A stretch of 64,000 nucleotides of DNA from Macquaria australasica (GCA_005408345.1 SEMN01001330.1:1-64000); one strand, 5' to 3'; positions 32,977 through 43,633 are shown, counted from the first letter of the stretch. Notes: generated by a model from the letters alone, not told the origin. Numbers and translations are program-made.

Positions 32977-33588
32977 TGTTACGACCAGCCTAGGGGTAAA
33001 CCGGTACACAACATAAAGAAAGTGACTCCCTCCCTTTCCCTGCTCCCAAAGATAGTCAGTGCCACAACGGATGCAGTCCAAACAGGAATGATTTATTCAT
33101 TTCTCAGGGTATAATTGACCTCAGGGAGAGCACAGCCAAAACAACAAACAAAGCAATCTATGAGAACCCAACTAAATTACCTAACCCAACAACAGGAAAA
33201 GAAATACAGGGGTCTTACCTAACTCCCTAACATAAACAGGAGAAAACAGTTGTAGAAACAAAAACAGCTTCTCTCCCCTACAGATACCCGGACTGCTCTT
33301 TTAACAGTATTTTATGTAGAACAGCTAAACACATTAACACGAAGATCACTTTAAATCCAATGGCACGGCACAGTCTGGTTGGGAGTCAGGCAAAAAGAGG
33401 GAGCCCCGTCAGCCTGGACAGAGGCCATTTTAAAGTAGGCGCCATCAGTCTCCTGTCCAATCACCAGCCACCACCTGGAACTGAACATACTAAGAACAAA
33501 GAACATTGTAAACAGCACCACCCTCAGGCAGGGAGGGACCACACCCTCAAAATCAGTCACTCACCACACATGACCCAGGGTCATAACA
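32977..33588 (-). repeat. Gmr1-like element 3' LTR
   Basis: 612 bp, begins TGTTACGACC and ends TCATAACA on the plus strand. It differs from the other LTR by three substitutions and one 2-base indel as read by eye. Confidence 0.9.
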
Positions 33589-33599
33589 CCCCCCCACCT
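33589..33599 (-). promoter_or_regulatory. Polypurine tract of the Gmr1-like element
   Basis: The minus strand reads AGGTGGGGGGG directly before the 3' LTR, the expected site for plus-strand DNA priming. Confidence 0.7.
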
Positions 33600-33665
33600 A
33601 AGATCAAACATTTCATCCCCCAAAAGAAATGTTTTGATTCCTAACAACCAGCACGAGACAAAGCA

Positions 33666-36600
33666 TCAGCCACAAGATTCAGTCCCTTTTATGTGGTGGA
33701 TCTCAATGTTGAAATCCTGCAGCAGTAATGACCAGCGCATAAGACGCTGATTGTGATTTCGCATACGGGATAAAAACACAAGGGGATTGTGGTCTGAATA
33801 CACCAGAACGGGTACTGAACTCGAACCAACATAAACTTCAAAATGCTGTAGTGCCAACAGCAATGCCAGGGCTTCCTTCTCGATTGTGCTATAATTCACT
33901 TGGTGCTTATTCAGCCTCTTTGAGAAATAGCACACAGGATGTTCTATACCATGATCATCCTCCTGCAAGAGAACAGCACCGGCACCGTAAGCACTCGCAT
34001 CTACCTCCATCTTAAAGGGACGCGCAAAATCAGGCGCAGCTAAAACAGGTGCGCTGCAAAGAAGAGCCTTAGCGGAATCAAATGAGTCCTGGCACTCCGC
34101 CGTCCAGACAAATTGATTAGACGGACTTACCAAGCTAGTGAGGGGTGCCACTACACTTGCAAAATTCTTACAAAACCCACGATAATAGCCGCACATTCCC
34201 AAAAACCGGCGGAGCTGCCGCCGCGTTTCTGGCACAGGGAACTCCAGAATAGCCTGCACTTTGGCTGACAAAGGGCGCACCTGCCCCTGCCCCACTTGCT
34301 TTCCCAAGTAAGTAACCACAGCCTTACCAAACTCACATTTAGCCAGATTCAGCGTCAACGAAGCACCCTCTAAACGGCGGAATATCTCACTCAAAGCGTC
34401 TACATGCTCAGCCCAGGTAGACGAATAACACACAATGTCGTCTAAGTACGCCTCGCAGTTTTTGACACCAGAAAGGACTTTATTCATCAGCCTTTGGAAT
34501 GTGGCCGGAGCATTTCTTAACCCAAACGGCATGACAGTGTATTGAAGGAAGTGGTCGGGGGTCACAAAAGCTGAGACCTCAGATGCACGTGGTGAAAGAG
34601 GCACCTGCCAGTAACCTTTTAATAAGTCTAACTTTGTGACGTACTTGGCCGACCCCACACGATCCACACAGTCATCCATACGTGGGAGAGGAAATGAGTC
34701 TGGCTTAGTAACAGCGTTTACTTTGCGGTAGTCATTACAAAATCGAGGAGTTTGGTCAGATTTAGGAACTAGAAGAGACGGTGAGCTCCACGGACTGGAG
34801 CTTGGCACTGCAAAGCCATTTTCTAGGAGATACTCAACCTCCTTCTGCATAACAGCGCGCTTCACCGGGTCAACACGGTACGCATGCTGTTTAATGGGCT
34901 TGTTCTCGCCAACATCTACATCATGCTCCAAGACTGTAGTTTGTGTGGGCTTATCACCAAAAAGCGGTGCGTGACAACGAACGAGGTGACAAATGTCACT
35001 TTTAGCCGGCTCAGACAAATAAGACAAGTACTCTTCCAGATTTGCCAGAACCTTAGAATTCTCTAAACGCACACACAGAACTGAACCCTGCGGCCCACGC
35101 AACCCGTCCTCCTCGGGACGATATGATGGTGACACCACAGCCACCACAGGAGAGACACATGACTCCACAGACGGCATGTCGGAAGTATCCTGATCGAAAT
35201 ATTGTTTGAGCATATTGATGTGACACACACGGGACTTTTTCTTCCTATCTGGCGTCTTAATCACATAATCAGTGTCACTCAGTCTCCGCTCAACCTTATA
35301 AGGACCACAGAACTTTGCCTCAAAAGGGGAACCAACAATAGGTAACAGAACCAAAACCCAGTCACCTGGCTGAAAAGTACGACGGACAGTTTTCTCATCA
35401 TATCTTGTTTTCATCCTGGACTGCACGGCGGAGAGGGAACTGCGAGCCAGCTCACAAGCAGCATGCAACCTCTCCCTGAATGAACTCACATAATCCAAGA
35501 TGCTGTGCGCAGGGCTGGGCCCGTTTGCAAGCCACCTCTCCTGCAACAAGCGCAGCGGACCGCGCACAGTGTGCCCAAAAACCAGCTCAGCTGGACTAAA
35601 CCCCAGAGATTCCTGCGTGGTCTCACGAATGGCGAACAGTAACAGTGGCAGACCCTCATCCCACTCCCTGTTAGACTCCACACAAAACTTACGTAACATG
35701 GATTTCAGCGTCTGATGAAATCTCTCCAATGTGCCCTGACTCTCCGGGTGATACGCGCTAGAGACCTGATGCTTGACCGACAACTCTGCCATCACCTGTG
35801 CAAAAACCTTGGACATAAAGTTAGACCCCTGATCAGTTTGGATGCGCTTTGGCAACCCAAAGGTGGAAAAGAACTTAATCAAGGCTTTCACCACAGCTTT
35901 AGCTCGCAACGTGCGCAGCGGGACAGCCTCAGGAAAATGGGTGGCTGTACACATTATGGTAAGCAGGTACTGATGACCAGCCTTGGTTTTTGGCAAGGGT
36001 CCGACACAATCCAGTATCACATGCTCAAAAGGTTCGCCCATTACAGGAATGGGATGTAACGGAGCTGGAGGAATAACCTGATTTGGTTTGCCTGCTATCT
36101 GGCAAACATGACAAAAGCGACAGAACTTCACAACATCAGATTTTAACCCAGGCCAAAAAAAATATTGGAGCACCCGGTTATATGTTTTCTTTATTCCCAA
36201 ATGGCCAGACAGACCGTGGTCATGGGCTAAACTTAAGACTTGGAGACGGAACTCTTTTGGCACAACCACCTGAGTAACTACATCACACTCCCTCCCAGCT
36301 CTTGGAGACCATCTACGCAGCAAAACACCATCATCAAACAGATAAGTTACCGACCGCGTCCCCTTTCCCTGTACCTGAGCAGCAGACACACACTTAGCCA
36401 ACGTAACATCAGCTTGCTGAGCCTTGGTGAGCTGATCTTTATCCACTGCTAAACACAAATCCTTCTCATCTGGTACCACCTCAATCGAAACAGGCACCCT
36501 TTTAACTTCTGAAAATGAGGGGCTGACTAAATCATCAGACCTATTCAAAAACAAATCAGAAAGGTCCGCTAAATCACCAAGCTTACGAGCCTGGGCACGC

Positions 36601-37190
36601 GTCACAACACACGCTGGAAAAATAGGCGGCGCATCAAGCACAGCAGGAGCCACAACACACACATCAGCAGTAGGATTTTCAGTTACCTCAGGAGTAGTTG
36701 GAAAAACTTTGTCTCCAGCCAAATCATTGCCGAGAATGAGATCAACCCCTGCAATAGGGAGCCGATCACGTACACCAACTCGCACTGGACCAGACACCAG
36801 GGAGGAGGAAAGTGTCACTGTATGCAGTGGCACGCGTAAAACACTCAGTTTAACTCCCCACACCAATAGGTCAGATCCACAGTACGATTGGCCAGAAAAA
36901 GGTACCACACCACGTCGAGCCAGGGAATGTTTTGCCCCAGTGTCTCTTAGGATAGTAATGGGAACCCTGTCTACTTCATTGCCAGTTATGGAAAAAAAAA
37001 CCTGCGTAACGAAAGGCTTAAAGTCATCATCAATTTCCCCTTTAAGCGACTCTGTCAAAACCTCAGGCTGGCTAACAAGTGGCTCACTCTGAATTAATCC
37101 TACAGCAGAGGGGATTTTAGCTTTTGACTGTTCTTTTTGTTTCAGAACAGGACAAACAGCAATTAAGTGGCACCGAAGAAACAAAAACAC
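33666..37190 (-). CDS. Pol polyprotein of Gmr1-like element (PR-IN-RT-RH), nearly intact
   Basis: An open frame of 1,174 codons. The residue order is as follows. A CHLIAVC remnant of a zinc knuckle lies at 7-13. The protease has DTGA at 83-86 and ILGND at 152-156. The integrase has an HHCC region (H325, H330, C360, C363), Asp394, Asp453 and Glu489 (D-D-35-E), and a GPY module at 629-631. The reverse transcriptase spans about 785-965 with YLDD at 915-918. RNase H has Asp1064, Glu1106 and Asp1133. Integrase upstream of RT is the diagnostic feature. The frame ends 7 residues after HHIKG, and a one-base excess in the run at 33684-33690 (cccTTTT on plus) explains loss of the last RNase H motif; the next stop in the alternative frame is at 33641. 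All catalytic residues listed are present. Confidence 0.88.
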   Translation of the reverse strand: MFLFLRCHLIAVCPVLKQKEQSKAKIPSAVGLIQSEPLVSQPEVLTESLKGEIDDDFKPFVTQVFFSITGNEVDRVPITILRDTGAKHSLARRGVVPFSGQSYCGSDLLVWGVKLSVLRVPLHTVTLSSSLVSGPVRVGVRDRLPIAGVDLILGNDLAGDKVFPTTPEVTENPTADVCVVAPAVLDAPPIFPACVVTRAQARKLGDLADLSDLFLNRSDDLVSPSFSEVKRVPVSIEVVPDEKDLCLAVDKDQLTKAQQADVTLAKCVSAAQVQGKGTRSVTYLFDDGVLLRRWSPRAGRECDVVTQVVVPKEFRLQVLSLAHDHGLSGHLGIKKTYNRVLQYFFWPGLKSDVVKFCRFCHVCQIAGKPNQVIPPAPLHPIPVMGEPFEHVILDCVGPLPKTKAGHQYLLTIMCTATHFPEAVPLRTLRAKAVVKALIKFFSTFGLPKRIQTDQGSNFMSKVFAQVMAELSVKHQVSSAYHPESQGTLERFHQTLKSMLRKFCVESNREWDEGLPLLLFAIRETTQESLGFSPAELVFGHTVRGPLRLLQERWLANGPSPAHSILDYVSSFRERLHAACELARSSLSAVQSRMKTRYDEKTVRRTFQPGDWVLVLLPIVGSPFEAKFCGPYKVERRLSDTDYVIKTPDRKKKSRVCHINMLKQYFDQDTSDMPSVESCVSPVVAVVSPSYRPEEDGLRGPQGSVLCVRLENSKVLANLEEYLSYLSEPAKSDICHLVRCHAPLFGDKPTQTTVLEHDVDVGENKPIKQHAYRVDPVKRAVMQKEVEYLLENGFAVPSSSPWSSPSLLVPKSDQTPRFCNDYRKVNAVTKPDSFPLPRMDDCVDRVGSAKYVTKLDLLKGYWQVPLSPRASEVSAFVTPDHFLQYTVMPFGLRNAPATFQRLMNKVLSGVKNCEAYLDDIVCYSSTWAEHVDALSEIFRRLEGASLTLNLAKCEFGKAVVTYLGKQVGQGQVRPLSAKVQAILEFPVPETRRQLRRFLGMCGYYRGFCKNFASVVAPLTSLVSPSNQFVWTAECQDSFDSAKALLCSAPVLAAPDFARPFKMEVDASAYGAGAVLLQEDDHGIEHPVCYFSKRLNKHQVNYSTIEKEALALLLALQHFEVYVGSSSVPVLVYSDHNPLVFLSRMRNHNQRLMRWSLLLQDFNIEIHHIKGTESCG

Positions 37191-38132
37191 TTTTATGCGT
37201 TAGAGTAAATTCATCTGCAAGGACCGCAGCTTCCGTGAGAGACGTAACTTTTTGTTCATTTAGATAAACAACCATGCGCTCCGGCAAACACTTTTTAAAC
37301 TCCTCCAGAAGCATAAGTTCCCGCAGCGGGGCATAATCACTGACTTTACTGGCTTGACACCATTTATCAAAAAGAACGCCTTTCTCACGCGCGAACTCAA
37401 CATAAGTCTGGTTGACACTTTTCCCACAATTTCTGAACTTCTGTCGATACGCTTCAGGCACTAACTCATATGCACGCAACACGGTGGCTTTAACAACATC
37501 CTAATCTAAGCTCTGTTCAACTGTAAGGGTGGCACATACCTCCTGAGCCTTCCCTACTAATTTACACTGAAGCAACAAGGACCAAACATCCTTTGGCCAA
37601 CTCAAAGCAGCTGCAATACGCTCAAATGCGTTAAAATACGAATCCACCTCAGACTCTCTGAATGGTGGAACGAGTGCAATATGCTTGCTCACATCAAAGC
37701 TGTGTCGGGGCTGGGTTTGCTGTATGACATGTGAGTGGGGAGCGATACCAGGCTGGCGTTCCAGCTCTAGCGCTTTCACCCTTAGGTGCATAGCCTCCAC
37801 CTCTAACTCCCGATTTCTCACCTCCACTTCCTTGATGCGGAGGGTCAGTTGGAGCTCTTCCACCGACATCCCTGGCGTAAGAGGAGGATCTGTATGAGCG
37901 GACGCGATGGGCGGCACCGGATCTCTGAGCTCCACCTCCGCTTTCCCACCTCCTTCCGCCGTGGACAGATCCGCAACCTTCCAACCAACAGCTGTCTCAG
38001 CTCCTCTTTCCTTGCATTTAATGGCACTTGCACTTCAAAGAGGTTAGCAATGAGCATCAAATCCACTTTCCTACATTTATTCAGTTGTTGTAGTGTAGGG
38101 TTTACTGCAAAACTATCCAAATCAAACTCCAT
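37117..38132 (-). pseudogene. Gag of Gmr1-like element with SCAN-like domain, broken
   Basis: The start is an ATG at 38132 with MEFDLDSFAVNPTLQQLN and LLIANLFEVQVPLNARKEEL. A frameshift between about 37960 and 38010 moves the frame to 37501-37935. That part has a coiled-coil-like EVRNRELEVEAMHLRVKALE and the capsid-like LVPPFRESEVDSYFNAFER. A TAG at 37501-37503 interrupts it, and the same frame continues to 37117. There RQKFRNCGKSVNQTYVEFAR, then LRELMLLEEFKKCLPERM and SLTEAAVLADEF match the helices of a SCAN domain. The zinc knuckle is largely deleted where gag meets pol (about 37150-37190). The SCAN domain of vertebrate zinc-finger proteins has been proposed to come from this type of Gag. 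Confidence 0.8.
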
Positions 38133-38225
38133 AGTGCCACAACAGAGAAAAAATGCCAACCAGAAATATGGCAAAATGTGCCACAATACCTACCGCGCTT
38201 ACCCAATGAAACATAAGGGAGAAAA

Positions 38226-38239
38226 CGGACGAGCCCCCA
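38226..38239 (-). promoter_or_regulatory. Primer binding site, tRNA-Pro type
   Basis: Five bases inside the 5' LTR the minus strand reads TGGGGGCTCGTCCG. This equals the first 14 bases of the primer site complementary to the 3' end of tRNA-Pro that many retroelements use. The next four bases diverge. Confidence 0.75.
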
Positions 38240-38244
38240 ATTTA

Positions 38245-38858
38245 TGTTACGACCGGCCTAGGGGTAAACCGGTGCACAACATAAAGAAAGTGACTCCCTC
38301 CCTTTCCCTGCTCCCAAAGATAGTCAGTGCCACAACGGATGCAGTCCAAACAGGAATGATTTATTCATTTCTCAGGGTATAATTGACCTCAGGGAGAGCA
38401 CAGCCAAAACAACAAACAAAGCAATCTATGAGAACCCAACTAAATTACCTAACCCAACAAAACAGGAAAAGAAATACAGGGGTCTTACCTAACTCCCTAA
38501 CATAAACAGGAGAAAACAGTTGTAGAAACAAAAACAGCTTCTCTCCCCTACAGATACCCGGACTGCTCTTTTAACAGTATTTTATGTAGAACAGCTAAAC
38601 ACATTAACACGAAGATCACTTTAAATCCAATGGCACGGCACAGTCTGGTTGGGAGTCAGGCAAAAAGAGGGAGCCCCGTCAGCCTGGACAGAGGCCATTT
38701 TAAAGTAGGCGCCATCAGTCTCCCGTCCAATCACCAGCCACCACCTGGAACTGAACATACTAAGAACAAAGAACATTGTAAACAGCACCACCCTCAGGCA
38801 GGGAGGGACCACACCCTCAAAATCAGTCACTCACCACACATGACCCAGGGTCATAACA
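38245..38858 (-). repeat. Gmr1-like element 5' LTR
   Basis: 614 bp, near-identical to the 3' LTR. On the minus strand it begins TGTTATGACCC and ends GGTCGTAACA. Confidence 0.9.
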
Positions 38859-39240
38859 ATGTTAATATTAATAAAAAATACTTATAGCAATATAATAATA
38901 GTAATACTAATAATAAGAGCAATAACAATATTAGCAGCAGTGGGTGTTGAGCAGCAACACGGGGGCAGCAGGTGGCCTGCAACCATAGATCCAGACTCTA
39001 CAGCTCCGGAGGCAGAAATACCTGGAGAAAATAACAGAAGGAGAAAGAGAGAGAGGAGAGAAAGCACACAACTACGGGAAAGGGAAGAAGTTGAGTTAGT
39101 AACAAGCATTAATGGGATAAGAGTGCGTACAGATGGAGAGGGAGAGGAGGAGAGAGGAGCTCAGTGCATCATGAGAAGTCTCCTGGCAGTCTAGGCCTAT
39201 AGCAGCATAACTAAAGGGTGGTTCAGGGTTCACCTGAGTT
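38859..39240 (-). mobile_element. L2 3' UTR, copy D, right part
   Basis: This continues the L2 3' region interrupted at 32976: an ATA/ATG-rich stretch, a CAG-rich stretch and a GA-rich stretch as in copies B and C, up to ggttcacctgagtt near 39235. It stops there, so this L2 copy is 5' truncated just beyond the RT C-terminus. Confidence 0.8.
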
Positions 39241-40171
39241 GAGTCTATGGTTGAGAATCGCAACAGCAACATCTCAGTTAAGTGGCATTATTGGTCAAAA
39301 TTCTATAATGTTACTTATCGACTGAGAGGAAAGGAGTGGACCTTTTGATTTTGGCGAACTTAGCTGTTGTTAACTGTGTTAAAACAAATATAAAATTAGT
39401 AGAAATGTGTCTAGAACTAAGGCTTAGGTTGTTTTACTAAATGGATTTTGAGAGGGAACGATAATAGGACGGTGTGTGTATGTGTGTGTGTGTTTCTCAG
39501 AGCATGCAAAGCAAGGTGTTGTGTATTGTCCTCTCTCATGATAATGTTAACATGTAGTGTACGAGGAAGATTATTTTATGATCTTGGTCTGAAACTGGTC
39601 TTGCTTCTCCTTATGTGTTTGATGCTGTTGGAGTTCATGATTGGTTAGGATTGAATGTTTTGGTTTGGTTTTATTTAAATAAAGTGCATGTTGTAGTTTA
39701 GCAGAATTGATAGGCAGTTCAGTGGAAGTGGCTAGTGCAATATGTTTTTTGCTTTTGCATTTCTGATACATATACCATACATATCATTGAGAAAACCAAT
39801 ATGCCAATCCAATATTCTATTTTTTTCCCTAGTTAATATCTTCAAAAATGTAAAAGAGTACTTTCTGGGCTGTATAAAATAATCACATAGTTTTATATCT
39901 GCATATAATGTTATTTTTCCAACAATAGAAACTGCCTTTTGCTGTAAATAAGCTAATTTAAATCTGCTTGGATTTAAGAATTTGGTTCAGTAAATTCTCC
40001 CTAATTGTGACATAATGGGAAAGACTCCAAATATGTCAGCTGCTAATGTAACATTGTTAGAAATAACCTCATGAATTTCTACAAAATTGATATGCTTGTC
40101 TTACATGTGAATAGTTTTAGAGCCACCTGGTGGGTTAATAGTGCAACTGCAGAGAGAGTGTTCCTCCTTAA
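39241..40171. other. Unassigned sequence
   Basis: No gene or named repeat was seen. A short imperfect TG tract lies at 39471-39492. The rest is AT-rich. Confidence 0.4.
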
Positions 40172-40254
40172 GGCCAGTTCAGACCAAAGACTTGCGACGA
40201 GACGAAACCATTTTAGAACGTTGCAGGGAACAGTTGCAGCGGTGTGAACTGGCC
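40172..40254. repeat. 83-bp foldback with Harbinger-like ends
   Basis: GGCCAGTTCAGACC at the left and GGTGTGAACTGGCC at the right are imperfect inverted repeats. The words resemble PIF/Harbinger termini, and a Harbinger transposase fragment begins 0.4 kb away. Confidence 0.5.
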
Positions 40255-40630
40255 CCTCTCATCTCAACTCAAGCCGGCTGATGTCGTCGCCTGCGACTCA
40301 GCTTGTCAAATCGCCAGCTGCTGGTTTTCGAACATAAGGCAAGTCACCTGTTTCAACAGCCAATCAGCAATTACAAACACTCAGGTTGTTATAGCTTTCT
40401 CATCAATTAAGTATAGCCTGCTTTCTTTATTACACTGATTATTAATACAGTAATGAAATAATGTAGCTACTAAATGACTAATGGAAAAGCAAGAGCAAGA
40501 AAAATAGAGTAGCCTACAGTTGTTATGGAGTCAGGAGGATAAGCTACTTTTAATGTTGTTTAATTGTTGAATCTGCCCTCTTTTCTCTTGTAAAACAGTC
40601 ATGTAACTTCTTTTATCTATGGGTTGTAGC

Positions 40631-40906
40631 TCACCTGTCGCCAAGAAGTGCAGCATTATCATCAGCTGTTCCCCCTGGTGAAATGCTGTCTCGATAGTTA
40701 GTGTTTTCTCTGCTGATTAGAGGTGACACCAACTCCTCTAAACGACGGAACTGCTCCGGGAATAGACGGGAGAAACTGACAAAAGAGGGGAGATCTCCTG
40801 TCTCAAGTTCACGGCATAAATTTGCATAAGCCGCCTGGGTATTCCGTTGAAGCACCCATGGACGGCTCCAAATTCTTGACCCCTTCAGTTTTTTATTTTT
40901 CACCAT
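40631..40906 (-). pseudogene. PIF/Harbinger transposase N-terminal exon
   Basis: The minus-strand frame reads SRIWSRPWVLQRNTQAAYAN, then LPSFVSFSRLFPEQFRRLEE and ISRENTNYRDSISPG. This is the N-terminal region of HARBI1-like transposases, in which a W-x-RPW segment and an F-R-M/L-x-P-E-x-F segment come before the catalytic domain. In another frame the sequence continues with an HFLATGE-like end and an AG|GTGAGC donor (about 40640), so a one-base excess in a G-run near 40673 breaks the exon. No DDE catalytic exon was found in the window. Confidence 0.7.
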
Positions 40907-41287
40907 TTCATCAATACTAAAAATGCCACTGTAGCAAGTAACTCATTCATATTTTAAGACACTACAAATTATATTCAGCTGCATAAAACGCCTGGAGGTG
41001 GGTGCACGTGAGCAATGTTGCAATCAATATTTCTGTTTAATGCTTTAAAATCATTTTTGCAACTATCTGTAACGTTCATTTTGACTGTAAGCACTATTAA
41101 GCTTGTACTCTGAATGTTACAGACATTTATGTGCAGAAATAGTAACTATCCACGAGTAGCACTTTTGGTTGCATTCTAAGCTAATGCTAACGTTAGTTAG
41201 CTAGCCATGCACTTGCTGCCTGGCTCCCAGCTGTAACGTTTTCTAGTAATTACTTTAGATAGTAATGTTTCCACTCTTTGTTACACA

Positions 41288-41350
41288 GATCAGCTTGCAG
41301 TTGCATAACACACTGATGACGACGACTGTGTGCTGCTGATTTTTACACCA
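41288..41350. repeat. Direct repeat unit 1 (about 63 bp)
   Basis: Starts gatcagcttgcagttgca and ends tgatttttacacca. The second copy is at 41863-41926 and is about 85% identical by eye. Confidence 0.75.
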
Positions 41351-41862
41351 GGTAGGCTGTGTTAAATGTGGGTTTCACATATTGCTGTTGCATGAAAACC
41401 TTGTAATTCCAGTTTATGATTTATCGTGTTTTGGGTGAAATGAATGCTTTTTGTTGTCTTTCATGGGCTAATAGTGTTTTATATCCCGTGTATAGTCCAT
41501 TGTAGAATTTTAGAAGTACATGGTCAACAGCATGAAGCAAATTTATTTTTCTTCATTTCTAAAATGTTGATGTGAAGTTTTTGTACAACAGCAATAACAT
41601 GTTGCATTATATAGGACACAAAATGGCGTTCCATTTATTGTCTATGGATGAAATGTTATTTAGAATGTTTAAGATTTTTATTGTGAATGTAAAAGGAAAT
41701 GGCTCTTATTGCTTATGTGTTCTATAGGAAGTTGTGCATAATATTACCACTATACGATCACGTTTGGTTTATTCTAGATCTATAGAAAAAGACTATTAAT
41801 AACAGTGTGACGTGAAACTGTATTTAGTCTTTTGTAAAAAAGAAAAATACCTCTAGGCTGGA

Positions 41863-41926
41863 GATCTGCTTGCAGTTGCACAACACACTGTTGATGACGA
41901 CTGTGTGCTGTTGATTTTTACACCAG
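41863..41926. repeat. Direct repeat unit 2 (about 64 bp)
   Basis: Same sequence as 41288-41350, 575 bp away and in the same orientation. No ORF is shared between them. Confidence 0.75.
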
Positions 41927-42556
41927 TTCCAGAATAAAGAGAGAACCAGAGTAAGAGGCAAGTCCTGTGTGGCCGTGCCGACCTTCCTGAACCATAGACA
42001 TGAGGGGACATATCCACCCCAAGTCCATAGATAGACCCACGCCATTGCACTATGCCAACTATAAATAGCAGAAAACTGGCTAACTGTAGTCTCAGTTTGT
42101 GCCTCTCACACATAGGTGGTGGCAGCGTTAGCAAGTCTGATAAATGAAGTTGGAGAGAAGAGGCTGTACTTGAATAAGATATTTATTTCTTTTCTGTGGC
42201 AGTAAACATAACACATGGACTGAAAAATGAATCAGTAAAGTTGTTTCAGACATAATGGCTGCACTCACACATTATAGTATTACATTGCTCAAGATGGGAA
42301 CATTTGGGAAGCCGGTGTGGCGTATAGCCTTCCGAGATTTACTCGCCAAACGGAAAATCTACCCACATTTGGCACTTGGCGGGTGTTAATTTCAGACCCT
42401 GGCTGAACTTAGTTGTGCATGGGACAAGACTTGTGGATTATGTCCCCCATATTTTGCTTTAGGCTAATGCTGGGGAGTTAACATTGCAAAGCCAGTATAA
42501 AAATATAATTTGACCACTGCTACCAGCTCACAACTTTTTCTTTCTCTTTTTTCTAG

Positions 42557-42906
42557 CTCTTCAAGAAGAGGGTGAAGATGGGGGGAAAGCTTCTCGGACG
42601 TGACGACTTGGAATATTTGAAGGGAGCAGATGCCAGTCTCATGAGTGATGAGGAGAGTGACGAGGACAAAACTACAAATTTTCCTCACCAAAATGGCGGG
42701 CACCACGGCTGACAAGGATTGTAATGTCCTACCAGAAGGTGCTGGATAATTACAGGAAGAAGGGACTGGATCCCCACTCCACTCATCACCGTGTAACATC
42801 AGGACTGTATTCTAAAAGAATAGCTCCTGCATCAAGGAATAAGGTGGAATACTTTGTTCCAGAGAGCGAGGTGGAAGAGGACAGTATGGCTGCAGCTGAT
42901 GTTTAA
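42557..42906 (+). pseudogene. Exon-like acidic ORF fragment of unknown family
   Basis: A good acceptor (ctttctcttttttctag, ending 42556) is followed by LFKKRVKMGGKLLGRDDLEY, then LKGADASLMSDEESDEDK up to a TGA at 42711-42713. In another frame 42724-42906 encodes MSYQKVLDNYRKKGLDPHS, then SGLYSKRIAPASRNKVEYF and an acidic end ESEVEEDSMAAADV. The two parts look like one protein split by a frameshift. The acidic EYLKGADASLMSDEE segment reminds me of multicopy fish ORFs next to DNA transposons, but I cannot name it. Confidence 0.4.
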
Positions 42907-43633
42907 CAGCTTGTTGTTATTGTTCTGCTTTTATTCTCAGTGTTTAACTTAGTGTCAGGGTTTGTACAAAGTCTTGAAAGTTTGGAAAATGCTTAATTTT
43001 AACTGTCATGTTTTCAAGGTTAGGAATGTGCTTGAATTTGCATATACTCCTTGAAAAAATGCTTGATTTTCAACATAATCTGGTGTTTCATCATCTATAC
43101 AATCACTCGTAAACCATAAATCTTTAAATATTTCAAATGAAACGATCCTGTCCTATTTGTTTGTTGTCTCTGCATTTATAGTAACAATTTAGATGTGATA
43201 AAGGCTTAAAAAGTCTGGAAATTTTTGGTTTAGATACCTCAAAAGTGGTTGAAAAGTGCTTTAATTTTACTCTTAAAAAGCCATACAAACCCTGAGTGTT
43301 ACTTAAATAAGATCTTTGAATTAATTGATGTTGGACTTTTTGAAACTTTTTGAAAATAAAATTATTTGCATATTCAATGATTATGTATTGATTATTCAAT
43401 GAGGGAGAAGGAAAATGTGTAATTTAAAGGAATTTACTAATTGAACATTTTGTAGAAAAACCATATTAGACACATTTTAAGGAGTATTTTTATGATCATA
43501 ATCTGTCATGTCTTCTTGTACCTGACACAACACGTAAATCTTAAATAGATGATACCTGTCAAGTCCTGACCATGTATATTCTCTGTAAGGGTTACATTTT
43601 TGACCATAGCACAGTGATATCTGTATACAAGAT
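42907..43633. other. Unassigned AT-rich sequence
   Basis: No gene was seen. The words cttgaaaatgcttgaatttg recur in variants (42985-43080 and again near 43230-43290), suggesting a decayed small repeat. Confidence 0.4.

Larger units (their letters stand above)
32977..38858 (-). mobile_element. Gmr1-like Ty3/Gypsy LTR retrotransposon
   Basis: The 5.9-kb element is flanked by 612- and 614-bp LTRs (TGTTAC...ATAACA on the plus strand) and a 4-bp ATGT target duplication (32973-32976 and 38859-38862). Gag (SCAN-like) and Pol lie on the minus strand. In Pol the integrase comes before reverse transcriptase and RNase H, which is the known Gmr1-type order and differs from ordinary Gypsy. There is a tRNA-Pro-type primer site and a purine tract. 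It sits inside an L2 tail. Small frame defects in gag, at the gag/pol border and at the end of RNase H make it non-autonomous as given. Confidence 0.88.
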
